NCBI GenBank assembly: GCA_017561715.1
Contig: JAFZBN010000013.1
Coordinates: 117,583 to 181,582, forward strand
Source: Clostridiales bacterium
Lineage (GTDB): Bacteria; Bacillota; Clostridia; Saccharofermentanales; Saccharofermentanaceae
Reading direction: 5' to 3'
Length of the DNA stretch: 64,000 bases
In this document: in pieces, positions 16,115 to 24,965 of the stretch
Layout of the letters: every line of letters begins with the position of its first letter
Position numbering within the stretch: the first letter of the stretch is position 1
Notes under the pieces: model-generated
The model's database searches: none
What the model was told of the DNA's origin: nothing
What the model saw: the letters and a program-made list of their open reading frames with translations, nothing else
Program-made: the position numbers and the translations under genes

Positions 16115-16944
16115 CCGGAAAAGATCTTTTCGAGATCATCTCGGATATCGACGACAATTACATCACTGAAGCACACGAAGAAGACATTTTGAATCCCGTC
16201 GCCTCTTCCTCCTCTGAAGGTGCCTCCTCTTCCTCTGCAAAAGCACCTGTCCCGGCAGCACCGGCGAAACGCAGAAAACTGATCCGCATCGTTCTTCCGA
16301 CAGCCGCCGGGATCGCCGCGCTCGCGCTTGCCGTATTCGGACTTTGGAAGGGCGGGATCATCGGCGGAAAGAAAGACCTGATCGAACAGCAGTGCGAAAC
16401 CCTCACCTCGTTCACCGCCGATGTCACTACAGCTGTCACCACCGTTCCCATGTCCACGGGAGATGCCACAACAACAACTGAAGGCTTAGAACCACATGTC
16501 AGTTTGGAATCTTCTGAGGTAATCGTCACCAACCCGACCGATTTCCACGGTGATGTCCTGGTCTCCATCTCGATCCCCGAGGATAAAAAGATCGAAAAAG
16601 ACGGGGGCCTTGTTCCTTCTGAGTTAGAACTCACCATCACAAACGAGGGAACGTCTCCGCTTTATATCGAAGAAGTCTTCACTTTGCAGAAGCAGGGAGA
16701 TGACGGCGAATGGGAGGATGCCGTAGTATTCAGACATGCGAACATGTCGTTCGACGAACGATGCATCGCAGCAGGAGATACTTCTACCATCACAGTCGGC
16801 ATACTTCCGGAGCATGACGAACTCTGGAGCGGCCCTGCCCGGCTGATCCTGAATGTGCATTTCTATGAACCGGATCCGGATGACTGGACAAAGATCTCTC
16901 ATGAAACCGCTTTCTACATGAAAGCCGCGGACTTCGATCTGTAA
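16111..16944 (+). CDS. Putative membrane-bound anti-sigma factor
   Basis: 277 residues with one transmembrane segment at ~66-84 (IVLPTAAGIAALALAVFGLW), a ~65-residue cytoplasmic N-terminus (LFEIISDIDDNYITEAHEED, then a Ser/Ala/Pro linker) and an extracellular part with a Thr-rich linker and a beta-sandwich-like domain (EKDGGLVPSELELTITNEGT). The layout and the ATGA overlap with the ECF sigma gene support an anti-sigma role: the short N-terminal helix region would hold the sigma factor and the outer domain would sense a signal. There is no zinc-binding anti-sigma motif, so the assignment rests on context and layout. Confidence 0.72.
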   Translation: MTGKDLFEIISDIDDNYITEAHEEDILNPVASSSSEGASSSSAKAPVPAAPAKRRKLIRIVLPTAAGIAALALAVFGLWKGGIIGGKKDLIEQQCETLTSFTADVTTAVTTVPMSTGDATTTTEGLEPHVSLESSEVIVTNPTDFHGDVLVSISIPEDKKIEKDGGLVPSELELTITNEGTSPLYIEEVFTLQKQGDDGEWEDAVVFRHANMSFDERCIAAGDTSTITVGILPEHDELWSGPARLILNVHFYEPDPDDWTKISHETAFYMKAADFDL

Positions 16945-16968
16945 GCCGACGCTTACGCCTTAAAACCT

Positions 16969-19908
16969 TTAAACGCGAAACGTCTCCTTCGGGCCGAGAT
17001 ACGAGTCTGAAGGCGCTTTTCCCTTCTCGAAAAGCACCAGTTTCGTCAGCACAAAGTTCGGACTGATCGCAGAGATCTCGATCGTGTTCTTTCCTTCTTT
17101 CAGATCCAGATCGACTTCGGTAATCCGAAGGTTATCGAGTACGCCTTTTTTCCAGAGTTCCTGCTCGTCGCCGATCGCGAATCCGTCGGGGATCATGTTG
17201 ACCTTTTTCACTCTTCCGCCGTTACTTCCGACACCGACGAAAAGCTCCATCAGACGCGTATTCGGATTGCTCGGATTCGTCATCAGACGAAGCGTATATT
17301 TTCCGCCCTTCGGAACGCTCACCTGATACATCAGAGTCGGTGCGTCTCCGGCCTTTTTAAATGTCACATCCTGCGGGTATGCCTTCATGGCAGAAAGCCC
17401 TCTGTTGTAGTCCGGGATCACTTCGAATCTTCCGATTTTTCCGGGGATGTTTTCGGTATAATTTTCCGCGTCGATCGTGATGCATTCCGGCGCGATTTTT
17501 TCAAGAGAACTCATCACATCCGCACTCTTTTTCAGCGGTACTTTTACCTCGATAAAAGCATCTGCTCCGAAGCGAACGACGATCTTTACTTCCGTATTTT
17601 TCTTCGGCATTTTCTTTCTGTCGATCTTTACCTTCAAGATCTTTCTCGAACGCGGCGATACCGTGCCTGATGCCGGTGTGATCGAAAGACAGTTCGAGTC
17701 GCACTCGACCGTGTAGGAGATCTTCTTATCGCATCCGGTACTGAGCTCGATCTTTCCTTCTGTTGCGCAAGGATCGAGGAAAGAAGGAAGGACAAGTGCT
17801 TTTCGCGTCCAGAAATAACCTTCCGAGAATTGTTCCGTACCCGGGATCGTCACGATCAGGCGGTCCTTGTTTCCGGGCATGAACGTGTGCACGATCGGAT
17901 ACTGGCAGCCTTCTTCGCACCAGTTCTTAAAGCCGATGTGCTCCGAAAGGCCCATGCCGTACCACATGCCTCCGTGGATCATGTGAAGCTCATCCACCAG
18001 AGCCTGATCGAATTCCAGGCACGCGTTGACCTTCTCCGCGAGTGCCATCGCGTAGGTGCTTCCGATCTTCGCGTAAGCGTGATTCTGCGTAGTATAAAGC
18101 CACATCTTCTGCACGTTGAGATTTGCCATCAGAGGCAGATAAACAAGCTCGTAGAAACGGTACGACACGTTTCCGGAAAGCTTGGCATAAAGGCTTTCCG
18201 TCGTGCTCATCAACTTCTCGATCGTCGCGAGCATCTCTTCGGTTTCTTCAAACGCGAACGGCGCATATACCTCGTCGTTCATGGCCTCGGTGCGGCGCGC
18301 GGACGTGATCCTCGTATATCCGAGCAGAAGATCCTTGACCTGCTTTTTCTGCGAAGGAGAAAGCGTCGTTCCGAAGTATTTCTCGACGAAAAGCTTCGTG
18401 TATTCGTGCGCGGCGTTCTTATTGGAAGTGCCCCATTTATCGAAATCGTAGGCGAGATCGAGGAAGAATGAAAGCGGATATTCTGTGCTGAAAATGTCAC
18501 CGACATTTACGATCCAGAGCTCCCTGATGCCGCAGTCATACGCGGTCGTCATCTGCTCCCAGACCTTCGGAAGATGTGAAGTGTTGAACCACTCGTAAGA
18601 GATCGGATAGCCGTGATAATCGAAGTGGTAGTACATGCCGTAACCGCCCTTGTGATCGCGCATTTCCGGGGTCGGCACAGTACGGAGATTTCCGTAGTTA
18701 TCGTCACAGAGCATGAGTGTCACGCCCTCGAGTTCCGGATCTCCCTGAAGCCCCGGCGTCTTCTCGTCACCGTAGAAATACGGCTCGACTTCTTTGTAGA
18801 GCGCGAGCATTCTCGGCACCTCGTCGAGGTCCTTGTTGACGTACTTTTTGATCAGGCGGTTCTGCGTTTTCAGGACTTTTCTCAGAAGATCGATGTTGTC
18901 CTTAAGCGTCGCTTCCTTGCCCATGATGGCCGTGTCTGCCTCACCGCGCATGCCGACGGTGATGACGTTTTCAAACTTGCCGCTTCGGATCAAGCCGTCT
19001 TCCCAGAACTTCGTGATGCCCTTCTCATTCGAAAGAAAATTCCAGGCGTCGCCGTAGATCGATCCCGGTCCGCGCAGGTATCTGTACTCCTCGCCCTGGC
19101 GCAGACAAGGCTCGTGATGGGACATGCCCATGACGACACCAAGTTCGTCCGCGAGTTCCGCGCTCGCAAGTCCCGGACCGTCGTTCGGGAAGATCGCCGA
19201 CCACATCGCCGGCCACATGTAGTTGCCCTTGAGGCGCAAAAGCAGTTCGAAAACGTGCTCGTAGCATTTCGCGTTAAATCCGCCGAACCTCTTGTTGCAC
19301 CAGTTTCCGAATGCCGGCCACTCGTCATTGATAAAGAATCCGCGGAACCTTACCGAAGGCTCCTTGGAGATGAATTCGTATTTTCCGGGGATCGCAAATT
19401 CCGTTTTCCTTTCGGGCTTTACGTCCAGCCAGTCGATAAATGGCGAGACCCCGAGCTTTTCCGAAAGCGCAAAGAGTCCGTAGATCGTCCCTCTTTTATC
19501 TGATCCCGCGATCAGAAGCGCCGCCTTATTCTTCGGCAAAAGCACTTTTCCCGGGAGTTTTTCGATGACCTTATGAAGATATACTTCACGCTTTCCGGAG
19601 ATTTCAGAAAGGTCGATCAGACCTGATCTTTCAAGATTTGTAAGAATGTTACTCGATTTTCCGGACTTCTTTTCGGAGCCTTTTTTGTCCATCAGGACGA
19701 TGATCGGATACTCGATCTTAGATGCAACCTTTTCGGGGAGCTCGTTTATGTCGTAGACCTCCGGAGAAGCGCCGAAGACGGCTTTGATGTCGCTTTGGAT
19801 CTTTGTCGCGATCTTATGAATACCGGAAGGCAGCCCTCCGTCGATCAGGAGCGCTGCCTTTCCGTCTTTGATGATCTTTGTGGATAATTGAAACTGCATG
19901 GGAAGCAC
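16969..19908 (-). CDS. Glycoside hydrolase family 115 (xylan alpha-glucuronidase)
   Basis: 979 residues, GH115 length. Signature blocks in order: GTIYGLFALSEKLGVSPF, then WLDV; VRFRGFFINDEWPAFGNW; LKGNYMWPAMWSAIF; GVVMGMSHHEPCLRQGEEY; VGMRGEADTAIMG; LMLCDDNYGNLRTVP; YGMYYHFDYHGYPISYEW; and IRELWIVNVGDI. The enzyme removes (4-O-methyl-)glucuronic acid side chains from xylan or its oligosaccharides. No signal peptide is present, so it probably acts in the cytosol on imported fragments. A GTG three codons before the ATG is a possible start; the ATG MQFQLS is 9 bases shorter. It lies alone, convergent with the anti-sigma gene; the GH43 and esterase genes near 46 kb would complement it. Confidence 0.92.
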   Translation of the reverse strand: MLPMQFQLSTKIIKDGKAALLIDGGLPSGIHKIATKIQSDIKAVFGASPEVYDINELPEKVASKIEYPIIVLMDKKGSEKKSGKSSNILTNLERSGLIDLSEISGKREVYLHKVIEKLPGKVLLPKNKAALLIAGSDKRGTIYGLFALSEKLGVSPFIDWLDVKPERKTEFAIPGKYEFISKEPSVRFRGFFINDEWPAFGNWCNKRFGGFNAKCYEHVFELLLRLKGNYMWPAMWSAIFPNDGPGLASAELADELGVVMGMSHHEPCLRQGEEYRYLRGPGSIYGDAWNFLSNEKGITKFWEDGLIRSGKFENVITVGMRGEADTAIMGKEATLKDNIDLLRKVLKTQNRLIKKYVNKDLDEVPRMLALYKEVEPYFYGDEKTPGLQGDPELEGVTLMLCDDNYGNLRTVPTPEMRDHKGGYGMYYHFDYHGYPISYEWFNTSHLPKVWEQMTTAYDCGIRELWIVNVGDIFSTEYPLSFFLDLAYDFDKWGTSNKNAAHEYTKLFVEKYFGTTLSPSQKKQVKDLLLGYTRITSARRTEAMNDEVYAPFAFEETEEMLATIEKLMSTTESLYAKLSGNVSYRFYELVYLPLMANLNVQKMWLYTTQNHAYAKIGSTYAMALAEKVNACLEFDQALVDELHMIHGGMWYGMGLSEHIGFKNWCEEGCQYPIVHTFMPGNKDRLIVTIPGTEQFSEGYFWTRKALVLPSFLDPCATEGKIELSTGCDKKISYTVECDSNCLSITPASGTVSPRSRKILKVKIDRKKMPKKNTEVKIVVRFGADAFIEVKVPLKKSADVMSSLEKIAPECITIDAENYTENIPGKIGRFEVIPDYNRGLSAMKAYPQDVTFKKAGDAPTLMYQVSVPKGGKYTLRLMTNPSNPNTRLMELFVGVGSNGGRVKKVNMIPDGFAIGDEQELWKKGVLDNLRITEVDLDLKEGKNTIEISAISPNFVLTKLVLFEKGKAPSDSYLGPKETFRV

Positions 19909-19943
19909 CGGTCCTTTTCATACTTCCATACAAGTATATCACA

Positions 19944-21197
19944 TTACTGCCATCTTCTGGAGATGCCGGGACCTCTTTCGATCGGCATATTCTGAATGTC
20001 CGGCGCAGGATCGAGCTCGGTCAGTTCCTTGTAAAGAAGAGAGATCTTCTTTCTTACCGATACAGCGTCCGACTCGTGGTCGAGGATCTGATCCGCTGCC
20101 TCGGATGCCCTTTCACGATAGACCCGGATCGTGTTTTCGATCTTGTCGATCTCGTTGAGCTTCCTCTTCAGATAGAAGCAGTATCCCGCGCATCCGATTC
20201 CCGGAAGAACGATCAGCGCAATGAGCAACCCCCAGAGTCCCGACTTGCTTTCTTTTTTCTTTGTTGTATCTTCTTCCTTCTCCTTGCTTGACTTCTTCGA
20301 AGACTTCTTTGTGGAAGTGTTATCGTCTGTCGCCTCCTGCACGATCTCTCCCCAGATTTCCTCATAGTTTCTGTTTACTTCCTGACTCGCGGAATTCAGT
20401 TCCTTTTTCTGATCGGAAGTGAAGTCCTGGTAGAGGTAATTGTATACATAAGGATCATTCGTGCCGTCGCCATTGATGCCCACAACGTAGCGATAATCAA
20501 AGGAGTATCCGCTTTTTTTCGTTGTCTCCACTTTTGTCGTATCACCGCTTGTCAGCGAGATCGCCATGATCCCCACCAGGATGCACCATACGATATAGAT
20601 CACGATCGCCGCGACCATCATATCCTTCGGATGTACGGATACTTCCGTCTTCTTGTCGCCGATATCCACATAGGAATTCGTCTGCGCGCGTTTAAACTGC
20701 TGGATCTTCTTGACCTCAAGCTTCCTCTGGTTTCTGCTTTTCGTGATGCTCATGATCACTTCTCTATACTCTTTTCCCGCGGCGACAAGTTCTTTCAGCT
20801 TGGAAAAATAATCTCTGCCTTTGCTTTCCGAAGCAAAGATCGCCTGATCGATCTCCTGATCCATCTTGGAAAAATTCAATGTGCGAAGACGGTTCGGATC
20901 GCGAAACTCCTGCATGCTCTTGGCATTGGCGGCGATCATGACCTTACCGCGAAGCGCGATAAAATTGTGCGGCTCTTTCGCGAGCATGAAATCATACGCC
21001 TCGGCGGCAGAATTGTATTCACCGGCCTTCATCGAACGCTCGGCGCGCTCGAGTACGTCGTCCTCGCGGAAGTACTCGTAGTCGTAGGTCACACCGCAGA
21101 ACGGGCACTCGTAGATCTGCAGCTCGGTGTTGATCCGAAGCTGTCCGGCGCACGTCGGGCATGTATGTTTTTTCATGTTTTGGATGTTGTTGGTCAC
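19944..21197 (-). CDS. Zinc-ribbon membrane protein with TPR-like region
   Basis: 417 residues from a GTG start: AAGGAGG lies 8 bases before it, while an upstream in-frame ATG has no ribosome site. The N-terminus has a zinc ribbon CPTC...CPFC (~residues 13-36), then a TPR-like helical stretch (AERSMKAGEYNSAAEAYDFM). Membrane segments occur near ~195-215 (MMVAAIVIYIVWCILVGIMA) and ~318-336 (GLLIALIVLPGIGCAGYCFY), and between them is an outer Ser/Lys/Glu region. The C-terminal helix may form a coiled coil. Function unknown; zinc-ribbon membrane proteins of this kind are common in Clostridia. A relative in layout lies at 28333-29586. Confidence 0.75.
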   Translation of the reverse strand: MTNNIQNMKKHTCPTCAGQLRINTELQIYECPFCGVTYDYEYFREDDVLERAERSMKAGEYNSAAEAYDFMLAKEPHNFIALRGKVMIAANAKSMQEFRDPNRLRTLNFSKMDQEIDQAIFASESKGRDYFSKLKELVAAGKEYREVIMSITKSRNQRKLEVKKIQQFKRAQTNSYVDIGDKKTEVSVHPKDMMVAAIVIYIVWCILVGIMAISLTSGDTTKVETTKKSGYSFDYRYVVGINGDGTNDPYVYNYLYQDFTSDQKKELNSASQEVNRNYEEIWGEIVQEATDDNTSTKKSSKKSSKEKEEDTTKKKESKSGLWGLLIALIVLPGIGCAGYCFYLKRKLNEIDKIENTIRVYRERASEAADQILDHESDAVSVRKKISLLYKELTELDPAPDIQNMPIERGPGISRRWQ

Positions 21198-21217
21198 GGT
21201 TACATCCTCCTTATGAC

Positions 21218-21246
21218 AATATACTAATTTCAACGGTTCTTTTCAA
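21218..21246 (-). promoter_or_regulatory. Promoter of the zinc-ribbon membrane protein gene
   Basis: TTGAAA and TATATT are separated by 17 bases on the minus strand, with TATATT about 21 bases before the GTG start, leaving a very short leader that still contains the ribosome site. Confidence 0.6.
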
Positions 21247-21360
21247 CAAGAGCGTGCCGTCGGAATTACTGTTTTCTATTTGCGCTTCCGTCTGCAATTA
21301 GAGGCTGTACGAGCTTTTTGGAAGTGGCTTCCGCGCGAAAAGCACCTGTCGATTTTCGCA

Positions 21361-21369
21361 TGGTATAAT
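21361..21369 (+). promoter_or_regulatory. Extended -10 promoter of the two-component operon
   Basis: TGGTATAAT is an extended -10, 54 bases before the response regulator start. No clear -35 box is present; a copy of AAAAGCAC sits at 21338-21345, overlapping the place where the -35 would be. Confidence 0.6.
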
Positions 21370-21422
21370 GTGTTCAGATCGATAGCGCAGATTTTTCATG
21401 CGCGGGGTGACAAGGAGACAGT

Positions 21423-22085
21423 ATGCCGGACATCATCATTTGCGAAGACAATAAAGAGATCGGGGAACTCTTAAGTGCTTTTCTGAAGAAAGAAAACTAC
21501 ACCGTCGCGATCGCGCCGACAGGTGAACGCGCACTGGAGCTTTTCGAGAAGTACGGAGCGAAACTCGTCGTACTGGACATCATGCTTCCGGGCATCGACG
21601 GATTCTCCGTTTGCAGCAAGATCCGCGAGTCTTCCAATGCCCATATCATCATCGCGAGCGCCAGAGGCGATAAGGAAAGTAAGCTCGAGGGGCTTTCGCT
21701 CGGCGCGGACGACTATGTCGAAAAGCCCTACGATATCGATATCCTGCTGGCGAAGATCCGCGGGATCTTTAAGCGCAAATACGCGATCGAGGAAGTCATC
21801 GACGGCGACCTTCGTTTGAATACCGTACAGCGTACCGTGACGCTTTCCGGAAAACCGCTCACCATGACGGAGAAGGAATTCGCGCTTTTGCAGCTTCTGA
21901 TCGAAAACAAGAACACGACTTTGAAAAAAGAATATATCTTCAACAATATCTGGGGATCCGACAGTGATTCGGAGATCCAGACGCTGACCGTGCACATCAA
22001 GTGGCTGCGCGAGAAGATCGAAGCGGATCCGAAGAATCCGAAACACATCATCACGGTCTGGGGCACGGGGTACCGCTATGAGTAA
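21423..22085 (+). CDS. OmpR/PhoB-family response regulator
   Basis: 220 residues. The receiver domain has the acidic pair (CEDNKE), the phospho-acceptor Asp in LVVLDIMLPG, and the Lys in GADDYVEKPYD. The C-terminal winged helix spans ~125-220 (LTMTEKEFALLQLLIEN, then TLTVHIKWLREKIE). It is a transcription factor activated by the kinase encoded next, with which it overlaps by eight bases. AAGGAG lies 5 bases before the ATG. The pair may control the FtsX-type ABC exporter about 2.9 kb downstream; that link is inference from the usual partnership of such systems. Confidence 0.94.
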   Translation: MPDIIICEDNKEIGELLSAFLKKENYTVAIAPTGERALELFEKYGAKLVVLDIMLPGIDGFSVCSKIRESSNAHIIIASARGDKESKLEGLSLGADDYVEKPYDIDILLAKIRGIFKRKYAIEEVIDGDLRLNTVQRTVTLSGKPLTMTEKEFALLQLLIENKNTTLKKEYIFNNIWGSDSDSEIQTLTVHIKWLREKIEADPKNPKHIITVWGTGYRYE

Positions 22086-23328
22086 GTACTGGCGGTTCAC
22101 GGCTTTCATCCTGGCCATATATGTCCTGCTGATCGTCATCTGCAACGCTCTCATGCTCGGAAGGCTGAAAAGCAAAGCGGAAAGACAGTACATGGTCGAT
22201 ATCAACCGCGCCGTGGAAGACATCAAAGGCGGCGCTTCCGTCGAATCGGTCTCCGAAAAATTCGATTCCATCACCCGAGCGGCGCTTTTCGATCCGAAAG
22301 CAGTCGTTAATTCCGAATTCGTCGTAAAAGAGATCGACCATGATCTTTATATTTTCGAGTACCGTGAAAAAGCAGATATCCGTCCCCTGATCTACATGAA
22401 TATCGGACTCGGGATCGCGATCATTTCCGCGTCTTTTGTTCTGATCTATATCGGCAGGAAGATCCTGCGTCCGTTCCACATGATGAGCGACTATTCCGTG
22501 CAGCTCGCGCGCGGAAATCTTTCCGCTCCGGTCAAGGAAGATAAGAACAAATTCTTCGGTAAATTCCTCTGGGGCATCAACATGCTGCGCGATAATCTCG
22601 AGAGCAACAAAGAGCGTGAGCTCGAACTTCAGAAGGACAAGAAGACGCTGATCCTGTCGCTTTCACACGATATCAAGACGCCGCTTTCGGCGATCAAGCT
22701 TTATTCCAGAGCGCTCGATGAGAATATCTACGAGACAGATGAGGAGCGTAAAAATGCCATTTCAGGAATCGGCCACAACGCGGAAGAGATCGAGAAATAT
22801 GTCTCGGATATCGTCGCCGCATCTAAAGAAGATTTCCTTAATCTCGAAGCCGAGATGAAAGAGTTTTATCTGGCCGAAGTCATGGACCGCATCCGTACTC
22901 TTTATGTCGAAAAGTTCAAGTCTCTTCGCACGGATTTTACCATCGGCGAATACTCAAATGTACTTCTCTCCGGTGACCCGGTCCGTCTTGAAGAAGTGCT
23001 TCAGAATCTTCTGGAAAACGCGATCAAATACGGCAGCGGACGCTACGTCAGGATCGAATTTTCCGATGAGGAAGACTGCCGTCTGATCACGGTACGAAAC
23101 AGCGGATGCTCGGTAAAAGAAGAAGAGCTCCCGCACCTTTTCGAGTCGTTTTACAGAGGCAGTAATTCCGAGACCGTCAAAGGTTCCGGTCTCGGTCTTT
23201 TTATCGCCAGATCTCTCATGCGCATGATGAACGGAGAGATCTTCGCCAAGATCGTTCCTTCGGAGGAAGATTCCGGCAAAGGAAACGCCGGAGACTTTGC
23301 CATCACGCTTGTGGTGAGAAAGGCTTGA
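22078..23328 (+). CDS. Sensor histidine kinase
   Basis: 416 residues. Two membrane segments (~9-27 and ~105-124) flank a ~75-residue outer sensor region, followed by a HAMP-like linker (RPFHMMSDYSVQLARGNL), HisKA with the phospho-acceptor His in LSLSHDIKTPLSAIKLYSRA, and HATPase_c with the N box LLENAIKYG and G box GSGLGLFIARSL. It should autophosphorylate on an envelope signal and pass phosphate to the overlapping response regulator. The outer region is too short for a known ligand fold to be named. Confidence 0.93.
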   Translation: MSKYWRFTAFILAIYVLLIVICNALMLGRLKSKAERQYMVDINRAVEDIKGGASVESVSEKFDSITRAALFDPKAVVNSEFVVKEIDHDLYIFEYREKADIRPLIYMNIGLGIAIISASFVLIYIGRKILRPFHMMSDYSVQLARGNLSAPVKEDKNKFFGKFLWGINMLRDNLESNKERELELQKDKKTLILSLSHDIKTPLSAIKLYSRALDENIYETDEERKNAISGIGHNAEEIEKYVSDIVAASKEDFLNLEAEMKEFYLAEVMDRIRTLYVEKFKSLRTDFTIGEYSNVLLSGDPVRLEEVLQNLLENAIKYGSGRYVRIEFSDEEDCRLITVRNSGCSVKEEELPHLFESFYRGSNSETVKGSGLGLFIARSLMRMMNGEIFAKIVPSEEDSGKGNAGDFAITLVVRKA

Positions 23329-23369
23329 TCCCCGGCGTTTCTATTCAGTTCCCTTTTCCTTTTCAGGTA

Positions 23370-24641
23370 TTATTCTGTTTTCTCTTCAGAAGGTGTATCC
23401 GGATCTTCTACTGAAGGTTCCTCTGCCTTCGGTGCTTCCGCCTGCGGAACTTCAACTTGCGAAGCTACTACCTGTGCCTGGGCCTGCTCAGCGGCTCTCT
23501 GTGCTGCGATACGTGCCTGGATCTGCGCCTGGTTCTCTTCATATCGCGCCTGATTTTGCGCATTCGCCTGCTGTCTTGCGGCTTCATATGCTGCTAAACG
23601 CTCGCGTTGCTGCGCCTCGAGTTCTTTTCGACGGGCTTCGGCTTTTTCGTTTGACTTCTTAATGCCTCTCTTCGTAAAGAAGACGATCAGACCTAAGATA
23701 ATGGCAAGAAGGAGAAGGACCCACCAGCTCGCGACGAAGAACAGGACGATTCCCTGCAGGAAACCGAGAAGTTTATTCCAGGATCCTTTTGCCGTTCTGG
23801 AAAGTCTTGCGCCGAAAGAATTATCTTCTTCCTCCTCTTCTTCCACTTCCTCTACGATCTCCTTTTCGGAAACCTTATGGATCGTGATCGTGACATAGGA
23901 ATAGGCGACATCACTTTCGAGAATACTCATCTGCGTCTTGATGTCGGAGATCGTGATCGCGAGGTCACGAAGTTCCCTCTGGATCTGAAGTGCGATCGTC
24001 TCGTCTTCTGTCTCGTTGTACTGCTTAAGGTAGCGGTCATATTCCGCCTCGTAGATCTCAAGATCGCTCTTCAACGTACCGTAACGGGTAGCTACATTGT
24101 CGACGGAGCTGTTCTTGGAACGGAGAGTGCCGATCCCGGACGCCGCGCTTACGAAAGACTCGTAGTATTCCGACGGGATACGGATCGTTGCGGTATAGTA
24201 GTAATCTTTATCTTCTTCATCGAGAAGATATCGGCCGTTACTGTCATTTCCGTCCGACTGGTTCTCTCTCTCAACAAATCCGTGATACTCCGCGATCTTC
24301 GTTTTCAGCGCAGTCACAGACTCTTCGAAATTCAACGTATCCAGAGAAATCGTGCAACGGAAGACCAGCATCTCCTTTTTCGCGTCCGCGACCGAATCTG
24401 CGTTTCCGGTATTCGCAGCCTGTACGCCGTCACCATCCTTCATTTCGTAAGAAAGATCCAGATCATCCGACCACTCTGCCGCGTCTGCGACCGATTCATT
24501 AGAGACTTCAGCGCCTACTTCGTTTTTATCGGCACTACGATTATTGACTCTCGAACCCGAATCTTTTGAACTCTTACATCCGGCAAAAAACGCGGCACCC
24601 ACCACACAAGCAACGAGTAGTGATGCAATCTTCTTTTTCAT
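23370..24641 (-). CDS. DUF4349 lipoprotein
   Basis: 423 residues. Lipoprotein signal with lipobox FFAGC near residue 21; an acidic linker; the DUF4349 core ~90-290 (RCTISLDTLNFEESVTALKT, YYYTATIRIPSEYYESFVSA, SYVTITIHKVSEKE) including a coiled-coil section (TLKSDLEIYEAEYDRYLKQY); one membrane segment ~318-338; then a long cytoplasmic tail rich in Ala, Gln and Glu. Function is unknown for the family; members sit on the membrane and often accompany transporters or kinases. Here it lies between a two-component system and an ABC exporter on the opposite strand. A lipid anchor plus a later membrane helix would make the domain between them extracytoplasmic. Confidence 0.85.
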   Translation of the reverse strand: MKKKIASLLVACVVGAAFFAGCKSSKDSGSRVNNRSADKNEVGAEVSNESVADAAEWSDDLDLSYEMKDGDGVQAANTGNADSVADAKKEMLVFRCTISLDTLNFEESVTALKTKIAEYHGFVERENQSDGNDSNGRYLLDEEDKDYYYTATIRIPSEYYESFVSAASGIGTLRSKNSSVDNVATRYGTLKSDLEIYEAEYDRYLKQYNETEDETIALQIQRELRDLAITISDIKTQMSILESDVAYSYVTITIHKVSEKEIVEEVEEEEEEDNSFGARLSRTAKGSWNKLLGFLQGIVLFFVASWWVLLLLAIILGLIVFFTKRGIKKSNEKAEARRKELEAQQRERLAAYEAARQQANAQNQARYEENQAQIQARIAAQRAAEQAQAQVVASQVEVPQAEAPKAEEPSVEDPDTPSEEKTE

Positions 24642-24659
24642 AGTTATCCTCCTGTTTTC

Positions 24660-24680
24660 AGCAGGAACTCTCTTCCTGCT
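24660..24680. repeat. Perfect 8-bp inverted repeat in the divergent gap before the DUF4349 gene
   Basis: AGCAGGAA and TTCCTGCT are separated by five bases, directly upstream of the DUF4349 ribosome site. It would form a hairpin in that leader or a small operator. The rest of the 324-base gap (24642-24965) holds an A/T-rich stretch around 24840-24870 likely to contain the promoter of the ABC operon, and a GC-rich leader (24890-24945). No clear -35/-10 pair was found. Confidence 0.5.
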
Positions 24681-24965
24681 TATTCCGTTTTACGGAACGG
24701 TTTCTGATAATTAGACGAAACAACTAAGGTTTCTGTTGCACTTTATGAATAAGAAATTTATGAAAGATACTAAGGTGAAAACTGTGTCCTGATCGCGGCG
24801 TGGTGACTGATTCGTCCTGGCTACATTATAGCACGGCAGTCATTTAATGATTGTTTAATAATCTCCGCGGTAAGATGTAGTCACAACATGAGAGACCCGG
24901 GTCGGCGGCACCCTCCTAAATCAACCCCGCCGGCCCCGGCAACTCAACCGGAAAGGAACGACAAC

